From contig NZ_JAUSSG010000005.1 of NCBI RefSeq assembly GCF_030812215.1, positions 248,001 through 312,000 on the forward strand: a stretch of DNA of 64,000 nucleotides, written 5' to 3'. Below, piece by piece: positions 18,893-28,042 of the stretch. Below the pieces are notes generated by a model. That model had not been told where the DNA came from. It saw only the letters and a program-made list of their open reading frames with translations, and made no database searches. The first letter of the stretch is position 1, and each line of letters begins with the position of its first letter. The position numbers were made by a program, and so were the translations under genes. The DNA comes from Variovorax boronicumulans. GTDB lineage: Bacteria; Pseudomonadota; Gammaproteobacteria; Burkholderiales; Burkholderiaceae_C.

Positions 18893-20653
18893 TTAGGACT
18901 GGCCGAGGGCGGAGCTGGCCATCAATGATGCATCGAAAGAAGGCGCCACGTCGGGCGCCACGGCCTGCAGGCGCACGTTGTGATGCTCGCGCAAGGCGGT
19001 GGTGCAGGTGCGCAGCTCCTTGTGCGCGCGCGCCGCGTCCCAACCCAGCGCGTCGGCCGCGATGCCCGCGATTTCAGCGAGCGCGGCATCGGTGACGAGG
19101 CCGCGAATGGCCAGCAGCGTTCGGCGGATCACGAGGTCGTCCAGGTGCACCACGCCGGTTTCCAGGCACAGGTACGAGAGTTCGGCGGCGGAGTAGTCGG
19201 GCGCATGTTGCAGCGGCACGTCACCCGAGGCGGCGAGGCGCTGCGCGAGCGGCAGCGCCTTCGAGCCGTAGCGCGCGAGCAGCGTCAGCGCACGCGCCCG
19301 GCCCATGCCCGAGGCCGTCATCTTCTCGATGAAGCGCTCGGTCGCGGCCGCATCGGCCGGCAGGTCCGCACCGCCGCCGATGGGCAGCAGCTCGGTCGAT
19401 GCCGTGCGAGAGCGCCCCAGCAGCTGCAGCACTTCGGTGGTCGCCTCCTCGGCGAGCGAGCGGAAGGTGGTCCACTTGCCGCCGACGAGGCCGACGATGG
19501 GAATGTCGCGCGTCGCGCTCGGCGGATCGACCACCACCGAGTGGTCGCGCGAGATCTGGCCCGGCTTGTCGGCATCGGAGCGCGCGAGCGGCCGCACGCC
19601 GACATAGGTGTAGACCACGTTGTCGCGACCGAAGGCCATGTTGGGGAACACCTCGCGCAGCACGTCGATGAGGTAGTCGACCTCGGCGGGCTCGGTGACG
19701 ATCTGGTCCGGGTCTTCGACCGGGATGTCGGTGGAGCCCACGAGCACGCGGTCGAGGAACGGATAGACGATGCACACGCGCCCGTCCACGGCCTCGAAAT
19801 ACGCCATGCGGCCGTCGAGCGCATCGCGCAGCGCGGGATGGTCGAGCACGAGGTGCGAGCCCTTGGTGCCCATCACGCGCGGACCGGCGCCACCAAGCAC
19901 GGCCGCGCTGCGGTCGAGCCATGCGCCGGTGGCGTTCACCACGGTGTCGGCGGTCACGCGCACCAATGCGCCGGTGAGTTCGTCGCGCAGCGTGAGGATG
20001 TTGCCCGCGCAGCCCATCACGCGGCAGTAGTTGGCGGCGGCCGAGCGCGGCTGGTCGCGGCAGGCATCGCCGATGAGTTCGAGGATGAGCCATTCGGGAT
20101 GGCTGATCCACGCATCGAAGAAGGTCGCGGTCCAGCGGATCGCCGCGCGGAAGAGGCTGCGGTCGTTAGTCGGCACGCGACTGATGCGATGTCCCGGCAT
20201 CACGCGCTGGCGACGGCCGAGGATGTCGTAGAGCCGCAGTCCCAATGCCACCGCCAGGAGGCCGCGCGTGCGCTGCGGCGGCGTGCGGCCGAAGAACTTG
20301 AGCGCGCTGCTCATGAGCCCGCCGAAGAAGTTCGCGAGCGGCACCACCGTCTTGAGCGGGCGCACCAGGTGCGGCGCGTTGCGCAGCAGCAGGTTGCGCT
20401 CGCGCGTGGCCTCGGCCACCAGCGAGAAGCTGCCGTTCTCCAGGTAGCGCAGGCCGCCGTGGATCATGCGCGAGGGCGCGCTGCTGGCGCCGGCGCCGAA
20501 GTCGCCCTTGTCGACGATGAGGCAATCGACGCGCTGCAGCGACAGGTCACGGAACACGCCGACGCCGTTGATGCCGGCGCCGACGATCACAGTGGAGAAA
20601 TGACGATCCGCCAAGGAGGCGGGACGCACGAAAGGAAGTTGCCATGCGCTCAT
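18893..20653 (-). CDS. GlpD-like FAD-dependent glycerol/polyol-phosphate dehydrogenase
   Basis: 586 residues from the ATG at 20653, overlapping the kinase stop as ATGA. N-terminal FAD-binding motif TVIVGAGINGVGVFRDLSLQ is followed by DFGAGASSAPSRMIHGGLRYLE, the conserved GGLRYLE signature of the GlpD/GlpO family. The middle has TVVNATGAWLDR and PFLDRVLVGSTD; the C-terminal ~130 residues form the DAO_C-type helical domain. GlpD oxidises glycerol-3-phosphate to dihydroxyacetone phosphate and passes electrons to quinone at the inner membrane. EryB of erythritol pathways is a relative that oxidises a tetritol phosphate. Being next to an FGGY kinase that is not a clear glycerol kinase, a polyol phosphate other than glycerol phosphate is a real possibility. 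Confidence 0.88.
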   Translation of the reverse strand: MSAWQLPFVRPASLADRHFSTVIVGAGINGVGVFRDLSLQRVDCLIVDKGDFGAGASSAPSRMIHGGLRYLENGSFSLVAEATRERNLLLRNAPHLVRPLKTVVPLANFFGGLMSSALKFFGRTPPQRTRGLLAVALGLRLYDILGRRQRVMPGHRISRVPTNDRSLFRAAIRWTATFFDAWISHPEWLILELIGDACRDQPRSAAANYCRVMGCAGNILTLRDELTGALVRVTADTVVNATGAWLDRSAAVLGGAGPRVMGTKGSHLVLDHPALRDALDGRMAYFEAVDGRVCIVYPFLDRVLVGSTDIPVEDPDQIVTEPAEVDYLIDVLREVFPNMAFGRDNVVYTYVGVRPLARSDADKPGQISRDHSVVVDPPSATRDIPIVGLVGGKWTTFRSLAEEATTEVLQLLGRSRTASTELLPIGGGADLPADAAATERFIEKMTASGMGRARALTLLARYGSKALPLAQRLAASGDVPLQHAPDYSAAELSYLCLETGVVHLDDLVIRRTLLAIRGLVTDAALAEIAGIAADALGWDAARAHKELRTCTTALREHHNVRLQAVAPDVAPSFDASLMASSALGQS

Positions 20654-22197
20654 GGAGAAACCTCCGCACTGCGCGCTGCGGTGCGAGCGTCTTCGGGCGG
20701 CCGTGCGGCGCTCTGCGCACCGCCCGCGATGTGGGTGAAAACAGGTGACATGCTGTCGATCAGTTCGTTGAAATCGGCGTTGAAATCCGCATGGGCGCGT
20801 GCGTCCCTTGCATCGGGTTCGATGAGGTCGCACGGCGCGAGCAGCGCGCTGCCCTCGGCCGCGTCGTCCAGGCCCTGCGACATGGCCGCATAGAGCGCGG
20901 CGCCGCGCGCACCGGTCTCGTCGTCGGCGCAGCGCTCGACCGGGCGGCCCAGGAACGAGGCGAGCAGGCGCACGAGGCGCGCATCGCTCGCACCGCCGCC
21001 CAGCACGGTCGAGGCGGAAACGGCGAGGCCGCCCGCTGCGAGGCGCGCCGTCTGGCGCACATGCAGCGCCGCCACGGCATCGACCACGGCGCGTGCCATG
21101 TCGGCGCGGGTGTGATGGCTCTTCAAACCCACGAAGCCCGCCGTCACGCCACCGCCGCCGTTGATGAAAGGTGCGAAGCGCAGGCCGTTCGCACCGAGCG
21201 GCACGGTCATCGCGAGGTCGACCACCGCGCGTGCATCGGGCAGCGCGAGCACGCCCGCGAGCCACGCGATGTTGGCCATCGAGGACGGGCTGTTCTCCAT
21301 GTAGAGCCGCTCGTGCGTGCGGCCGAAATTCACGATGGAGGCGACTGCGGGCTTGGGTTCCATGACCGGGCCGATGACGGCGTTCACGCACCACGTGCCG
21401 AACACCTGCACCGCGCGGCCGCGGCCTTCGGCGCAGATGGCGGTCATCGAGGCCAGGAGGTCGATGGCGCCCATCGCGACCGGAATGCCGGCAGGCAGGC
21501 CGCACAGCGCAGCCTCGGAGGCGCGCAGCTTGCCGAGCACCGTGCCGCTCGGCAGGATCGGGCCGAAGTTGTGTGCGCCCAGGTCCGTGAGGCCCGAGGC
21601 CTCGAAGGCGATCTGCGACCAGCCACCGGTGGCAAGCGACACCAGCCCGGCGGTGCTCGCATCGCTCGCGTCGGTGGCGATCTCGCCGGTGAGCAGGTAG
21701 CCGAGGTAGTCCTTGGCGAAGAGCAGGCGGCGCAACTCGCCGCGCTGCACGGCATCGGCACCCAGCAGCTCGGCGGCGATCACCGTCGGCTGGCCTGGCC
21801 AGGGACCGCAGCCCACGTCTTCGAAGAGCTGCGCGCCCTGGCTTTTGGCCAGCGTCCGCGCGCGGGCATCGGCCCGCTGGTCGGTGGAGGCGACGGCACG
21901 GCCGCCGACCAGTTCGTTGTTCGCATCGAGCGCGTAGAGGCCGGCGCCGTGGCCGGTGCAGGCCATGGCGCGGACTTCTGCGGCGCGCGGACCGAGCTGG
22001 TGGGCCACGTCGCGCAGCACATGGGTGAGCGCGGCGCGAATGGCGGCGGCGCCGACTTCGCAACCGCCGCCGGCGAGCCGGTCGTGCGGCAAAGGCATGC
22101 GGGACAGGGCAACGGCGCGGCCGCTTCCGGCTTCGAGGGCGAGCGCCTTCAGGCTGCTCGAGCCCATGTCCACGCCGATCAGTATGTTTGGCATCAT
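20650..22197 (-). CDS. FGGY family carbohydrate kinase
   Basis: 515 residues (ATG at 22197, or the second Met at 22194). N-terminal phosphate-binding motif ILIGVDMGSSSLKALALEAG; central ASDASTAGLVSLATGGWSQ and a substrate-domain GTWCVNAVIGP stretch; C-terminal FGGY signature LGGGASDARLVRLLASFLGRPVE. Its closest look-alikes are xylulokinase/erythritol kinase-type enzymes rather than GlpK, which has a different N-terminal signature. It should phosphorylate an imported sugar or polyol at the expense of ATP in the cytoplasm. The stop overlaps the GlpD-like start. The C-terminus has an Ala/Arg-rich tail. Confidence 0.88.
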   Translation of the reverse strand: MMPNILIGVDMGSSSLKALALEAGSGRAVALSRMPLPHDRLAGGGCEVGAAAIRAALTHVLRDVAHQLGPRAAEVRAMACTGHGAGLYALDANNELVGGRAVASTDQRADARARTLAKSQGAQLFEDVGCGPWPGQPTVIAAELLGADAVQRGELRRLLFAKDYLGYLLTGEIATDASDASTAGLVSLATGGWSQIAFEASGLTDLGAHNFGPILPSGTVLGKLRASEAALCGLPAGIPVAMGAIDLLASMTAICAEGRGRAVQVFGTWCVNAVIGPVMEPKPAVASIVNFGRTHERLYMENSPSSMANIAWLAGVLALPDARAVVDLAMTVPLGANGLRFAPFINGGGGVTAGFVGLKSHHTRADMARAVVDAVAALHVRQTARLAAGGLAVSASTVLGGGASDARLVRLLASFLGRPVERCADDETGARGAALYAAMSQGLDDAAEGSALLAPCDLIEPDARDARAHADFNADFNELIDSMSPVFTHIAGGAQSAARPPEDARTAARSAEVSP

Positions 22198-22296
22198 GTC
22201 ATAACAGCTTCGGCGGAAAAAAAGCCCATCGCCAGTAGCGTTTCCCCTAGTACTCGGGGCAATCGGGCCGGGATTACATTCTAGCCTGTCATAACA
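22197..22296. promoter_or_regulatory. Divergent control region with two TGTCATAACA copies
   Basis: The decamer TGTCATAACA occurs at 22197-22206 (touching the kinase start) and again in the same orientation at 22287-22296, 82 nt before the binding-protein start. Its TGT-N4-ACA symmetry matches the kind of site bound by HutC/UTRA-type GntR repressors, and such a regulator is encoded in the minus-strand row. The two copies would allow one repressor to control both directions, possibly by looping. Confidence 0.55.
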
Positions 22297-22377
22297 ACTG
22301 ATGTGACACTGAGGTCCCGAAGACCTGCTCGAAAAGAGAGGTCGCAAGCTCTGCCAGTCAACGTGAGGAGACAAAGA

Positions 22378-23424
22378 ATGAGGCGTAATTTCCTGAAGTC
22401 CGCAGCCGCCGCCGGTATCGGCCTGGCCGGTGCGAGCGCATTCGCGCAACAGCAAGCAGCTGCCCCCGCTGCAGGCACAGGCCTGCGCGGCAATGCCAGC
22501 GACGTCTACGTGATGAACGTGATGGTCTCCGGCGTGGAGTACTGGTTCCCGGTCTACGAAATGATGAAGCAGCTCGGCCGCACGCTGGGCGTTCGCACTC
22601 GCTACACCGGCACGCCCGAGTACGACGTGAACAAGCAGCTCGCGTCGTTCGAGCAGGAACTGGCGCGCAAGCCCGCGGGCATCCTGCTGCATCCGATGAA
22701 CCCCGATCCGTTCATCGAGCCGATCAACCGCGCCGCGGCGATGGGCATCCCGGTCGTCACCTTCGCGGCCGATTCGCCGAACTCCAAGCGCACCTCGTTC
22801 GTCACCTCCGACAACGACCGCGAAGGCACCCAGGCCGCCGACGCGATTGCCGCATCGCTCAACGGCAAGGGCGAATACGCCGTGCTGGAGAACCCGGGCC
22901 AGGACAACCACGACCGCCGCATCGCCGCCTTCGTGAACCGCATGAAGACCAAGCACACGGGCATGAAGCTGGTCGGCCGCGCCGCCAGCAACCAGGACCC
23001 GAACAAGGCCTACCAGGCGGTGCTGAGCCTTGCGCAAGCCAACCCGAACCTGGGCGCGCTCTTCATGCCCGAGGCCAACTCGGCGCTCGGCGCGGCGCAG
23101 GCCAAGGTCGAGACCAAGAAGAACATCAAGGTGATGTGCTGCGACGTGAACGCCAAGATCCTGGACATGATCAAGTCGGGCGACGTGTTCGGCGCCATCA
23201 ACCCGAACCAGGGCATGCAGGGCTACATGGGCATGATGATGTTGTTCCTGGCGAAGAACCCCTCGCTCATCGACCCGATGAACGACGCCAAGCGCAACGG
23301 CACGAACCCGATGTCGGTGCCCTTCCTGGACAACGGCCTCGCGGTGGTCAGCAAGGCCAACGCCGACGACTTCTACTGGGACAAGTACCTCGCCCGCCGC
23401 GGCACCAAGGGAATCGGCGAATGA
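22378..23424 (+). CDS. Sugar/polyol ABC transporter periplasmic binding protein
   Basis: 348 residues from the ATG at 22378, preceded by GAGGAGA. Signal peptide RRNFLKSAAAAGIGLAGASAFA (twin-Arg-like RRNFLK, so possibly Tat-exported). The mature protein is a RbsB-like type I periplasmic binding protein: ASFEQELARKPAGILLHPMNPD, GIPVVTFAADSPNSKRTSFV, VLENPGQDNHDRRIAAFVNRM. Binding proteins of this group carry pentoses, hexoses, inositol or polyols. It heads the plus-strand operon with ATPase, permease, reductase and aldolase, so it decides the substrate of the island, which cannot be read from sequence alone. Confidence 0.9.
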   Translation: MRRNFLKSAAAAGIGLAGASAFAQQQAAAPAAGTGLRGNASDVYVMNVMVSGVEYWFPVYEMMKQLGRTLGVRTRYTGTPEYDVNKQLASFEQELARKPAGILLHPMNPDPFIEPINRAAAMGIPVVTFAADSPNSKRTSFVTSDNDREGTQAADAIAASLNGKGEYAVLENPGQDNHDRRIAAFVNRMKTKHTGMKLVGRAASNQDPNKAYQAVLSLAQANPNLGALFMPEANSALGAAQAKVETKKNIKVMCCDVNAKILDMIKSGDVFGAINPNQGMQGYMGMMMLFLAKNPSLIDPMNDAKRNGTNPMSVPFLDNGLAVVSKANADDFYWDKYLARRGTKGIGE

Positions 23425-23452
23425 GCGCAGCGCATAGCGCGGAGGTTGCCGA

Positions 23453-24988
23453 ATGAGCGCTGTGGGTTCTTCTGCATTGCTCGAACTGCGTGGCATCAGC
23501 AAGCGCTTCGGCGCTTCGCGCGCGCTCTCGGGCGTGGACTTCTCGCTGCAAGCGGGCGAGATCCACGCCCTGTGCGGCGAGAACGGCGCGGGGAAGTCGA
23601 CGTTGATGAACATCATCGACGGCATCCACCGCCCCGACGAGGGCGAGATCCTGCTGAACGGCCAGAAGGTCGTGATCGACGGCCCGGCGCACGCGATGCG
23701 CCTGGGCATCGGCCTGGTGCACCAGGAGATTGCGCTGTGCGCCGACGCGACCGTCGCCGAGAACATCTTCATGCCCGAGATCAACGCCGGCAAGGCGGCG
23801 TGGATGAACTACGCCAGCTTCAACGAACGCGCGGCCAAGGTGCTGCGCCGGCTGGGGCAGGACATCGACCCCGCCACGCCGGTTGGCGACCTCAGCATCT
23901 CCAGCCAGCAGCTGGTGGAGATCGCCAAGGCACTCACGCTCGACTGCAAGGTGCTGATCCTCGATGAGCCCACGGCCGCGCTGACCGACAACGAGTCGGC
24001 GGCGCTGTTCCGCGTGCTGCACGACCTGAAGGCGCAGGGCATCGGCATCATCTACATCAGCCATCGCATGGCCGAGATCTTCACGCACTGCGACCGTGTC
24101 ACCGTGCTGCGCGACGGGCGCAATGTGCACTGCGGACCGCTGGCCGGGTCGACGCCCGATGAGCTGGTGCGCCGCATGGTCGGACGCGACCTCGGCAACT
24201 ACTACCCGCCCAAGCAGGCCGCGTCCTCGACCTCGGAATCCTCCGGCCCCGTGCTCGAAGTGAACGACATCGCCGACGGCGAACGCGTGCACGGTGTCTC
24301 CTTTGCACTGAAGCGCGGCGAGATCCTCGGCATCGCGGGCCTCATGGGCGCCGGCCGCAGCGAACTCGCCGAAACCATCTGCGGCCTGCGCGTCGCCAAG
24401 CGCGGCACCGTGCGCCTCGCCGGCAAGGCGCTGACCATCCGCAAGTACAGCGACGCGCTGCGCGCAGGCATCGCCTACCTCAGCGAAGACCGCAAGGCCG
24501 CCGGCGTGTTCCTCGACCTGCCGATCGCGCAGAACGTGTCGTCGATGGCGCTCGGCCGCGTGAGCTCGGCCTGGGGCCTCTTGCAGCGCTCGGCCGAGCA
24601 CAAGCTCGCGAAGACGCTGGGCGCCAAGCTGAACCTGAAGTCCGACGGCGTCGCCATCGAGGTTTCCAGCCTCTCGGGCGGCAACCAGCAGAAGGTGGCC
24701 ATCGCCAAGCTGCTGGCCACCAACCCGTCGGTGCTGCTGATGGACGAGCCCACGCGCGGTGTCGACGTGGGCGCGAAGTCGGAGATCCACCACATCCTGC
24801 GCGAGCTCGCGAACCAGGGCGTGGGCGTGATCGTGATCTCTTCGGAGCTGCCCGAAATCATCGGGCTGTGCGACCGGGCCCTGGTGATCCGCGACGGCCA
24901 GGTCGCGGGCGAACTGGAATCGAACGAAATGACGGAAGAGGCGCTGCTCCGGCTGGCTTCCGGACTCTGCGAACAGGAAATAGCATGA
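23453..24988 (+). CDS. Sugar ABC transporter ATPase (RbsA type)
   Basis: 511 residues with two fused ABC domains. The first has Walker [12 protein letters not shown], a signature-like SISSQQLVEIAKAL and Walker B VLILDEPTAALTD. The second has the usual degenerate Walker A GLMGAGRSELA and a canonical [16 protein letters not shown] with MDEPTRGVDVG. This is the layout of ribose/xylose/galactose-type importers (CUT2 family). A Ser-rich linker (ASSTSESSGP) joins the halves. It starts 28 nt behind the binding-protein gene and ends in an ATGA overlap with the permease, consistent with one transcript. Confidence 0.93.
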   Translation: MSAVGSSALLELRGISKRFGASRALSGVDFSLQAGEIHALCGENGAGKSTLMNIIDGIHRPDEGEILLNGQKVVIDGPAHAMRLGIGLVHQEIALCADATVAENIFMPEINAGKAAWMNYASFNERAAKVLRRLGQDIDPATPVGDLSISSQQLVEIAKALTLDCKVLILDEPTAALTDNESAALFRVLHDLKAQGIGIIYISHRMAEIFTHCDRVTVLRDGRNVHCGPLAGSTPDELVRRMVGRDLGNYYPPKQAASSTSESSGPVLEVNDIADGERVHGVSFALKRGEILGIAGLMGAGRSELAETICGLRVAKRGTVRLAGKALTIRKYSDALRAGIAYLSEDRKAAGVFLDLPIAQNVSSMALGRVSSAWGLLQRSAEHKLAKTLGAKLNLKSDGVAIEVSSLSGGNQQKVAIAKLLATNPSVLLMDEPTRGVDVGAKSEIHHILRELANQGVGVIVISSELPEIIGLCDRALVIRDGQVAGELESNEMTEEALLRLASGLCEQEIA

Positions 24989-26010
24989 ACTACCCGGCAC
25001 AACTCGATGCGGGCCTTCCCCCACGGCAATCTGGACAGTCAGGAGGCGATCCCGTGAAGCCCGCCAACAAACTCACGAGCATGCGAGAAGCAGGGCTGCT
25101 CCTGATCATCGCGGCGCTGTGCATCGCGATGAGCTTCGCATCGCCCTACTTCCTCACCTGGGACAACGTGCGCGCGATGCTGTTGTCCTTCTCCATCGAA
25201 GGCATCGTGGTGGTGGGCATGACGATCCTTTTGATCGTCGGCGGCATCGACCTCTCGGTGGGCTCGGTGGTGTGCTTCGCGATGGTGGTGACGGGCAAGC
25301 TCTTCCTGATGGGCGTGGACCCCTGGCTCGCGAGCCTGGTGGCCATCGGCATGTGCGGACTCATCGGCGCGATGATCGGCGGCTGCGTCACGCGCATCGG
25401 CCTCAATCACTTCATCGCCTCGCTGGCCTTCATGGTGATCGTGCGGGGCCTGTGCCTCGCGCTCACGCAGGGCACGCCGCAGTCGCTGTTCTCGCTGCCG
25501 GCGGAGTTCAAGTTCATCGGCCAGGGCACGCTCTTCGGTGTGCCGGCGGTCATCCTGATCTTCCTGGCGATTGTGGTGGTGAGCGACTTCGTGCTGCGCC
25601 GCTCGACGCTCCTGCGCCGCGTGTTCTACACGGGCAGCAACGAGAAGGCGGCGCTCTATTCGGGCATTCGCGTGGGCCGCGTGAAGTTCTGGGTCACAGT
25701 GCTGTGCTCGGCTTCGGCGGGCCTGGCCGGCGTGATCTACACCGCGCGCTTCGGCGCCGCCACGCCGACCTTCGGCATGGGCATGGAATTGAACGTGATC
25801 GCCGCAGCGGTGATCGGCGGCGCCAGCCTCAAGGGCGGCTCGGGCACGGTGCTGGGCGCGGTGCTCGGCCTGGCCCTGCTCTCGGTGGTGACCAGCTCGC
25901 TGATCCTGCTGGACGTATCGCCTTACTGGCAGGACGTGATCAAGGGGCTGATCCTGCTCGCGGCCGTGACCATCGACCACATCATGAACACGAGAAAGAA
26001 AACGCGATGA
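24985..26010 (+). CDS. Sugar ABC transporter permease (RbsC type)
   Basis: 341 residues from the ATG overlapping the ATPase stop. About ten membrane helices, with the CUT2 permease motif [26 protein letters not shown] after helix 2 and GSNEKAALYSGIRVGRVKF in the cytoplasmic coupling loop. The C-terminal VIAAAVIGGASLKGGSGTV stretch is characteristic. The N-terminal ~30 residues are polar; a GTG at 25054 is a possible alternative start. With the binding protein and ATPase it forms a complete importer in the inner membrane. Confidence 0.92.
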   Translation: MNYPAQLDAGLPPRQSGQSGGDPVKPANKLTSMREAGLLLIIAALCIAMSFASPYFLTWDNVRAMLLSFSIEGIVVVGMTILLIVGGIDLSVGSVVCFAMVVTGKLFLMGVDPWLASLVAIGMCGLIGAMIGGCVTRIGLNHFIASLAFMVIVRGLCLALTQGTPQSLFSLPAEFKFIGQGTLFGVPAVILIFLAIVVVSDFVLRRSTLLRRVFYTGSNEKAALYSGIRVGRVKFWVTVLCSASAGLAGVIYTARFGAATPTFGMGMELNVIAAAVIGGASLKGGSGTVLGAVLGLALLSVVTSSLILLDVSPYWQDVIKGLILLAAVTIDHIMNTRKKTR

Positions 26011-27002
26011 GCGCACTGCAGATGAAGAAGACCACGCTGGGCCCGTCGGGCATCGAATGCTCGGCCATCGGCCTGGGCACCTGGGCCATGGGCGGCTGGA
26101 TGTGGGGCGGCGGGGACAACGCGGCCGCCGTCATCGCGATCCAGGCCTCGCTCGACGCGGGCGTGAACCTGATCGACACGGCGCCGGCCTACGGCCTCGG
26201 CCGCTCCGAAAGCATCGTCGGCACCGCGCTCAAGGGGCGCCGGCAAGAGGCGGTGATCGCCACCAAGTGCGGCCTCGTCTGGCACACACAACAAGGTACG
26301 CACTTCTTCGAAGAAGACGGCCATCCGGTGTACCGCTTCCTCGGGCGCGACTCGATCTTCCATGAGTGCGAAGAGAGCCTCAAGCGCCTGCAGACCGACT
26401 ACATCGACCTCTACATCACGCACTGGCAGGACAGCACCACGCCCGTGGCCGAGACCATGGACGCGCTGCTCGACCTGAAGAAGCAGGGAAAGATCCGCGC
26501 CATCGGCGTGAGCAACGTGAGCCCCGAGACGCTCGCCGAATACCTGCGCTACGGCCCGGTCGATGCGGCGCAGGAGCGCTACAGCCTGATCGACCGCGAG
26601 ATCGAGACGACGCTCGCGCCCTTGTGCAGCGAGCACAACGTCGCGGTGCTCGGCTACTCGTCGCTGGCGCTCGGCCTGCTCGCCGGCCCGATCGACCCCG
26701 AGCGCGAGTTCAAGGGCGACGACCAGCGCGCCACCAACCCGCGCTTCAGCGCCGCCAACCGCGCGACGCTCAAGGCCTTCTTCGAAGAACTCGAGCCACT
26801 GCGCGCCAAGCTCGGTTGCTCGTTCGGCCAGATGATGATCGCGTGGACCGTCGCGCGCGGCACGGTGGCCGTTGCGCTCTGCGGCGCGCGCGTGCGCCAG
26901 CAGGCCATCGAGAACGCCGGTGCCGGCGCGGTCGAGCTGGGCGATGAAGCCCTTCGATTGATCGACGCTGCGGCGAAGCGCCACCTCTCCGCGCTCGCCT
27001 GA
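26007..27002 (+). CDS. Aldo/keto reductase
   Basis: 331 residues, start overlapping the permease stop as ATGA. AKR TIM-barrel with the tetrad visible: Asp and Tyr in LIDTAPAYGLGRSE, Lys in VIATKCGL, His in LYITHWQD. The NADPH-binding region is FGQMMIAWTVARGTVAVALCGAR. The sequence is closest in style to YajO/IolS-type reductases (AKR11/13-like). It could reduce the aldehyde released by the neighbouring aldolase or interconvert the imported sugar and polyol. Cytoplasmic. The role in the pathway is inferred from the operon only. Confidence 0.9.
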   Translation: MSALQMKKTTLGPSGIECSAIGLGTWAMGGWMWGGGDNAAAVIAIQASLDAGVNLIDTAPAYGLGRSESIVGTALKGRRQEAVIATKCGLVWHTQQGTHFFEEDGHPVYRFLGRDSIFHECEESLKRLQTDYIDLYITHWQDSTTPVAETMDALLDLKKQGKIRAIGVSNVSPETLAEYLRYGPVDAAQERYSLIDREIETTLAPLCSEHNVAVLGYSSLALGLLAGPIDPEREFKGDDQRATNPRFSAANRATLKAFFEELEPLRAKLGCSFGQMMIAWTVARGTVAVALCGARVRQQAIENAGAGAVELGDEALRLIDAAAKRHLSALA

Positions 27003-27046
27003 TACCGACCCTCTTCATTTCCGACCCCAACAAGGAGTTCTTTCCC

Positions 27047-27898
27047 ATGTCGAAAGACAAGACAGCACGGCTCAACCGCTTGCTCACCAACGGCCGCTGC
27101 CTGGACATCGCCCTCGACCACGGCGTGTGCAACGAGCCCTCGTTCCTCGACGGCCTGGAGGACATGCCCCAGGTCATCGACAAGCTCGTGGCCGCGAAGC
27201 CCGATGCGCTCCAGCTCAACTACGGCCAGTCCGACCTGCTGCAGGACCGCCCCGGCCGCGACAAGCCGGCGCTGGTGATGCGCATCGACATGGGCAACCC
27301 CTACAACGCCACGCTGCACCGCGTGATGTGGGCCCAGCTGCAGAACGAGCACGACCCGGTGCTGCCCGCCGTGCAGCGCGACGCGGCCTGCGTTGTCGTG
27401 AACCTGTTCATGCTGCCGAACGAACCCGACCTGTTCCGCCAGTGCGTGCAGAACATCGCGCGCGTGCGCGCCGACTGCGACCGCTACGGCATGCCGCTGA
27501 TGATCGAGCCGCTGGTGATGCAGTCGCCCACGCCCGGCAGCCGCTACCAGGTCGACGGCGATGCCGAGAAAATCGTGACGCTGGTGCGCCTGGCGCGCGA
27601 GATGGGCGCCGACATCGTCAAGGCCGACCCGACCAGCGATCCGAAGGATTTCCACCGCGTGGTGCAGGCCGCGCGCTGCCCGGTGCTCGTGCGCGGCGGC
27701 GGACGCGAGGAACTGCAGCAGGTGTTCGCGCGTTCGCGCACGCTGCTGGACCAGGGCGCGGTCGGCATGGTGTACGGGCGCAACGTCTATCAGCACGCGA
27801 ATCCGTCGGCGGTGGTCAGTGCACTGATGGCCATGATCCACCGCGATGCCAGCGCCGAGGCGGCCTGGGACATCTACGAATCGGGCGGCACGAAGTAA
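27047..27898 (+). CDS. Class I (DhnA/LsrF-type) aldolase
   Basis: 283 residues with AAGGAG about 10 nt before the ATG. The DhnA/LsrF family of class I fructose-bisphosphate-type aldolases is indicated by CLDIALDHGV near the N-terminus, GADIVKADPTSD with the Schiff-base lysine, and VLVRGGGREELQQVF near the phosphate-binding end; QGAVGMVYGRNVYQH closes the barrel. Family members cleave or condense phosphorylated ketoses (fructose-1,6-bisphosphate, AI-2 phosphate derivatives). In this operon it is the natural candidate to split the ketose phosphate made by the kinase and dehydrogenase. Last gene of the plus-strand row. Confidence 0.88.
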   Translation: MSKDKTARLNRLLTNGRCLDIALDHGVCNEPSFLDGLEDMPQVIDKLVAAKPDALQLNYGQSDLLQDRPGRDKPALVMRIDMGNPYNATLHRVMWAQLQNEHDPVLPAVQRDAACVVVNLFMLPNEPDLFRQCVQNIARVRADCDRYGMPLMIEPLVMQSPTPGSRYQVDGDAEKIVTLVRLAREMGADIVKADPTSDPKDFHRVVQAARCPVLVRGGGREELQQVFARSRTLLDQGAVGMVYGRNVYQHANPSAVVSALMAMIHRDASAEAAWDIYESGGTK

Positions 27899-27900
27899 CG

Positions 27901-27949
27901 CTGCCGTCAGGGAGAGGGTTTTACGGCAGGCGATTCGCATCGCCTGCCG
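27901..27949 (+). other. Alternative hairpins behind the aldolase gene
   Basis: A perfect 11-bp stem (27924-27934 with 27939-27949) closed by the tetraloop TCGC lies 26 nt behind the aldolase stop. Its left arm overlaps ACGGCAG (27923-27929), which can instead pair with CTGCCGT (27901-27907). The two folds exclude each other. No T-run follows, so simple intrinsic termination is doubtful; transcript-end protection or a switch between the polyol operon and the downstream gene is possible. Confidence 0.5.
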
Positions 27950-28042
27950 GGGTGCGTCCTGCGCGCGCACTTTGCAAGTCGAGCCAGAGAAGAAACGAGT
28001 CAGTGGGTCCCCCTGCGAACTTCTAACAACTTGGAGGCAACG

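Noticed and set aside
18893..20653. Plain glycerol-3-phosphate dehydrogenase of glycerol metabolism
   Set aside because: Not excluded, but neighbours lack GlpK, GlpF and GlpR, and the FGGY kinase is not GlpK-like, so a different polyol phosphate was kept open.
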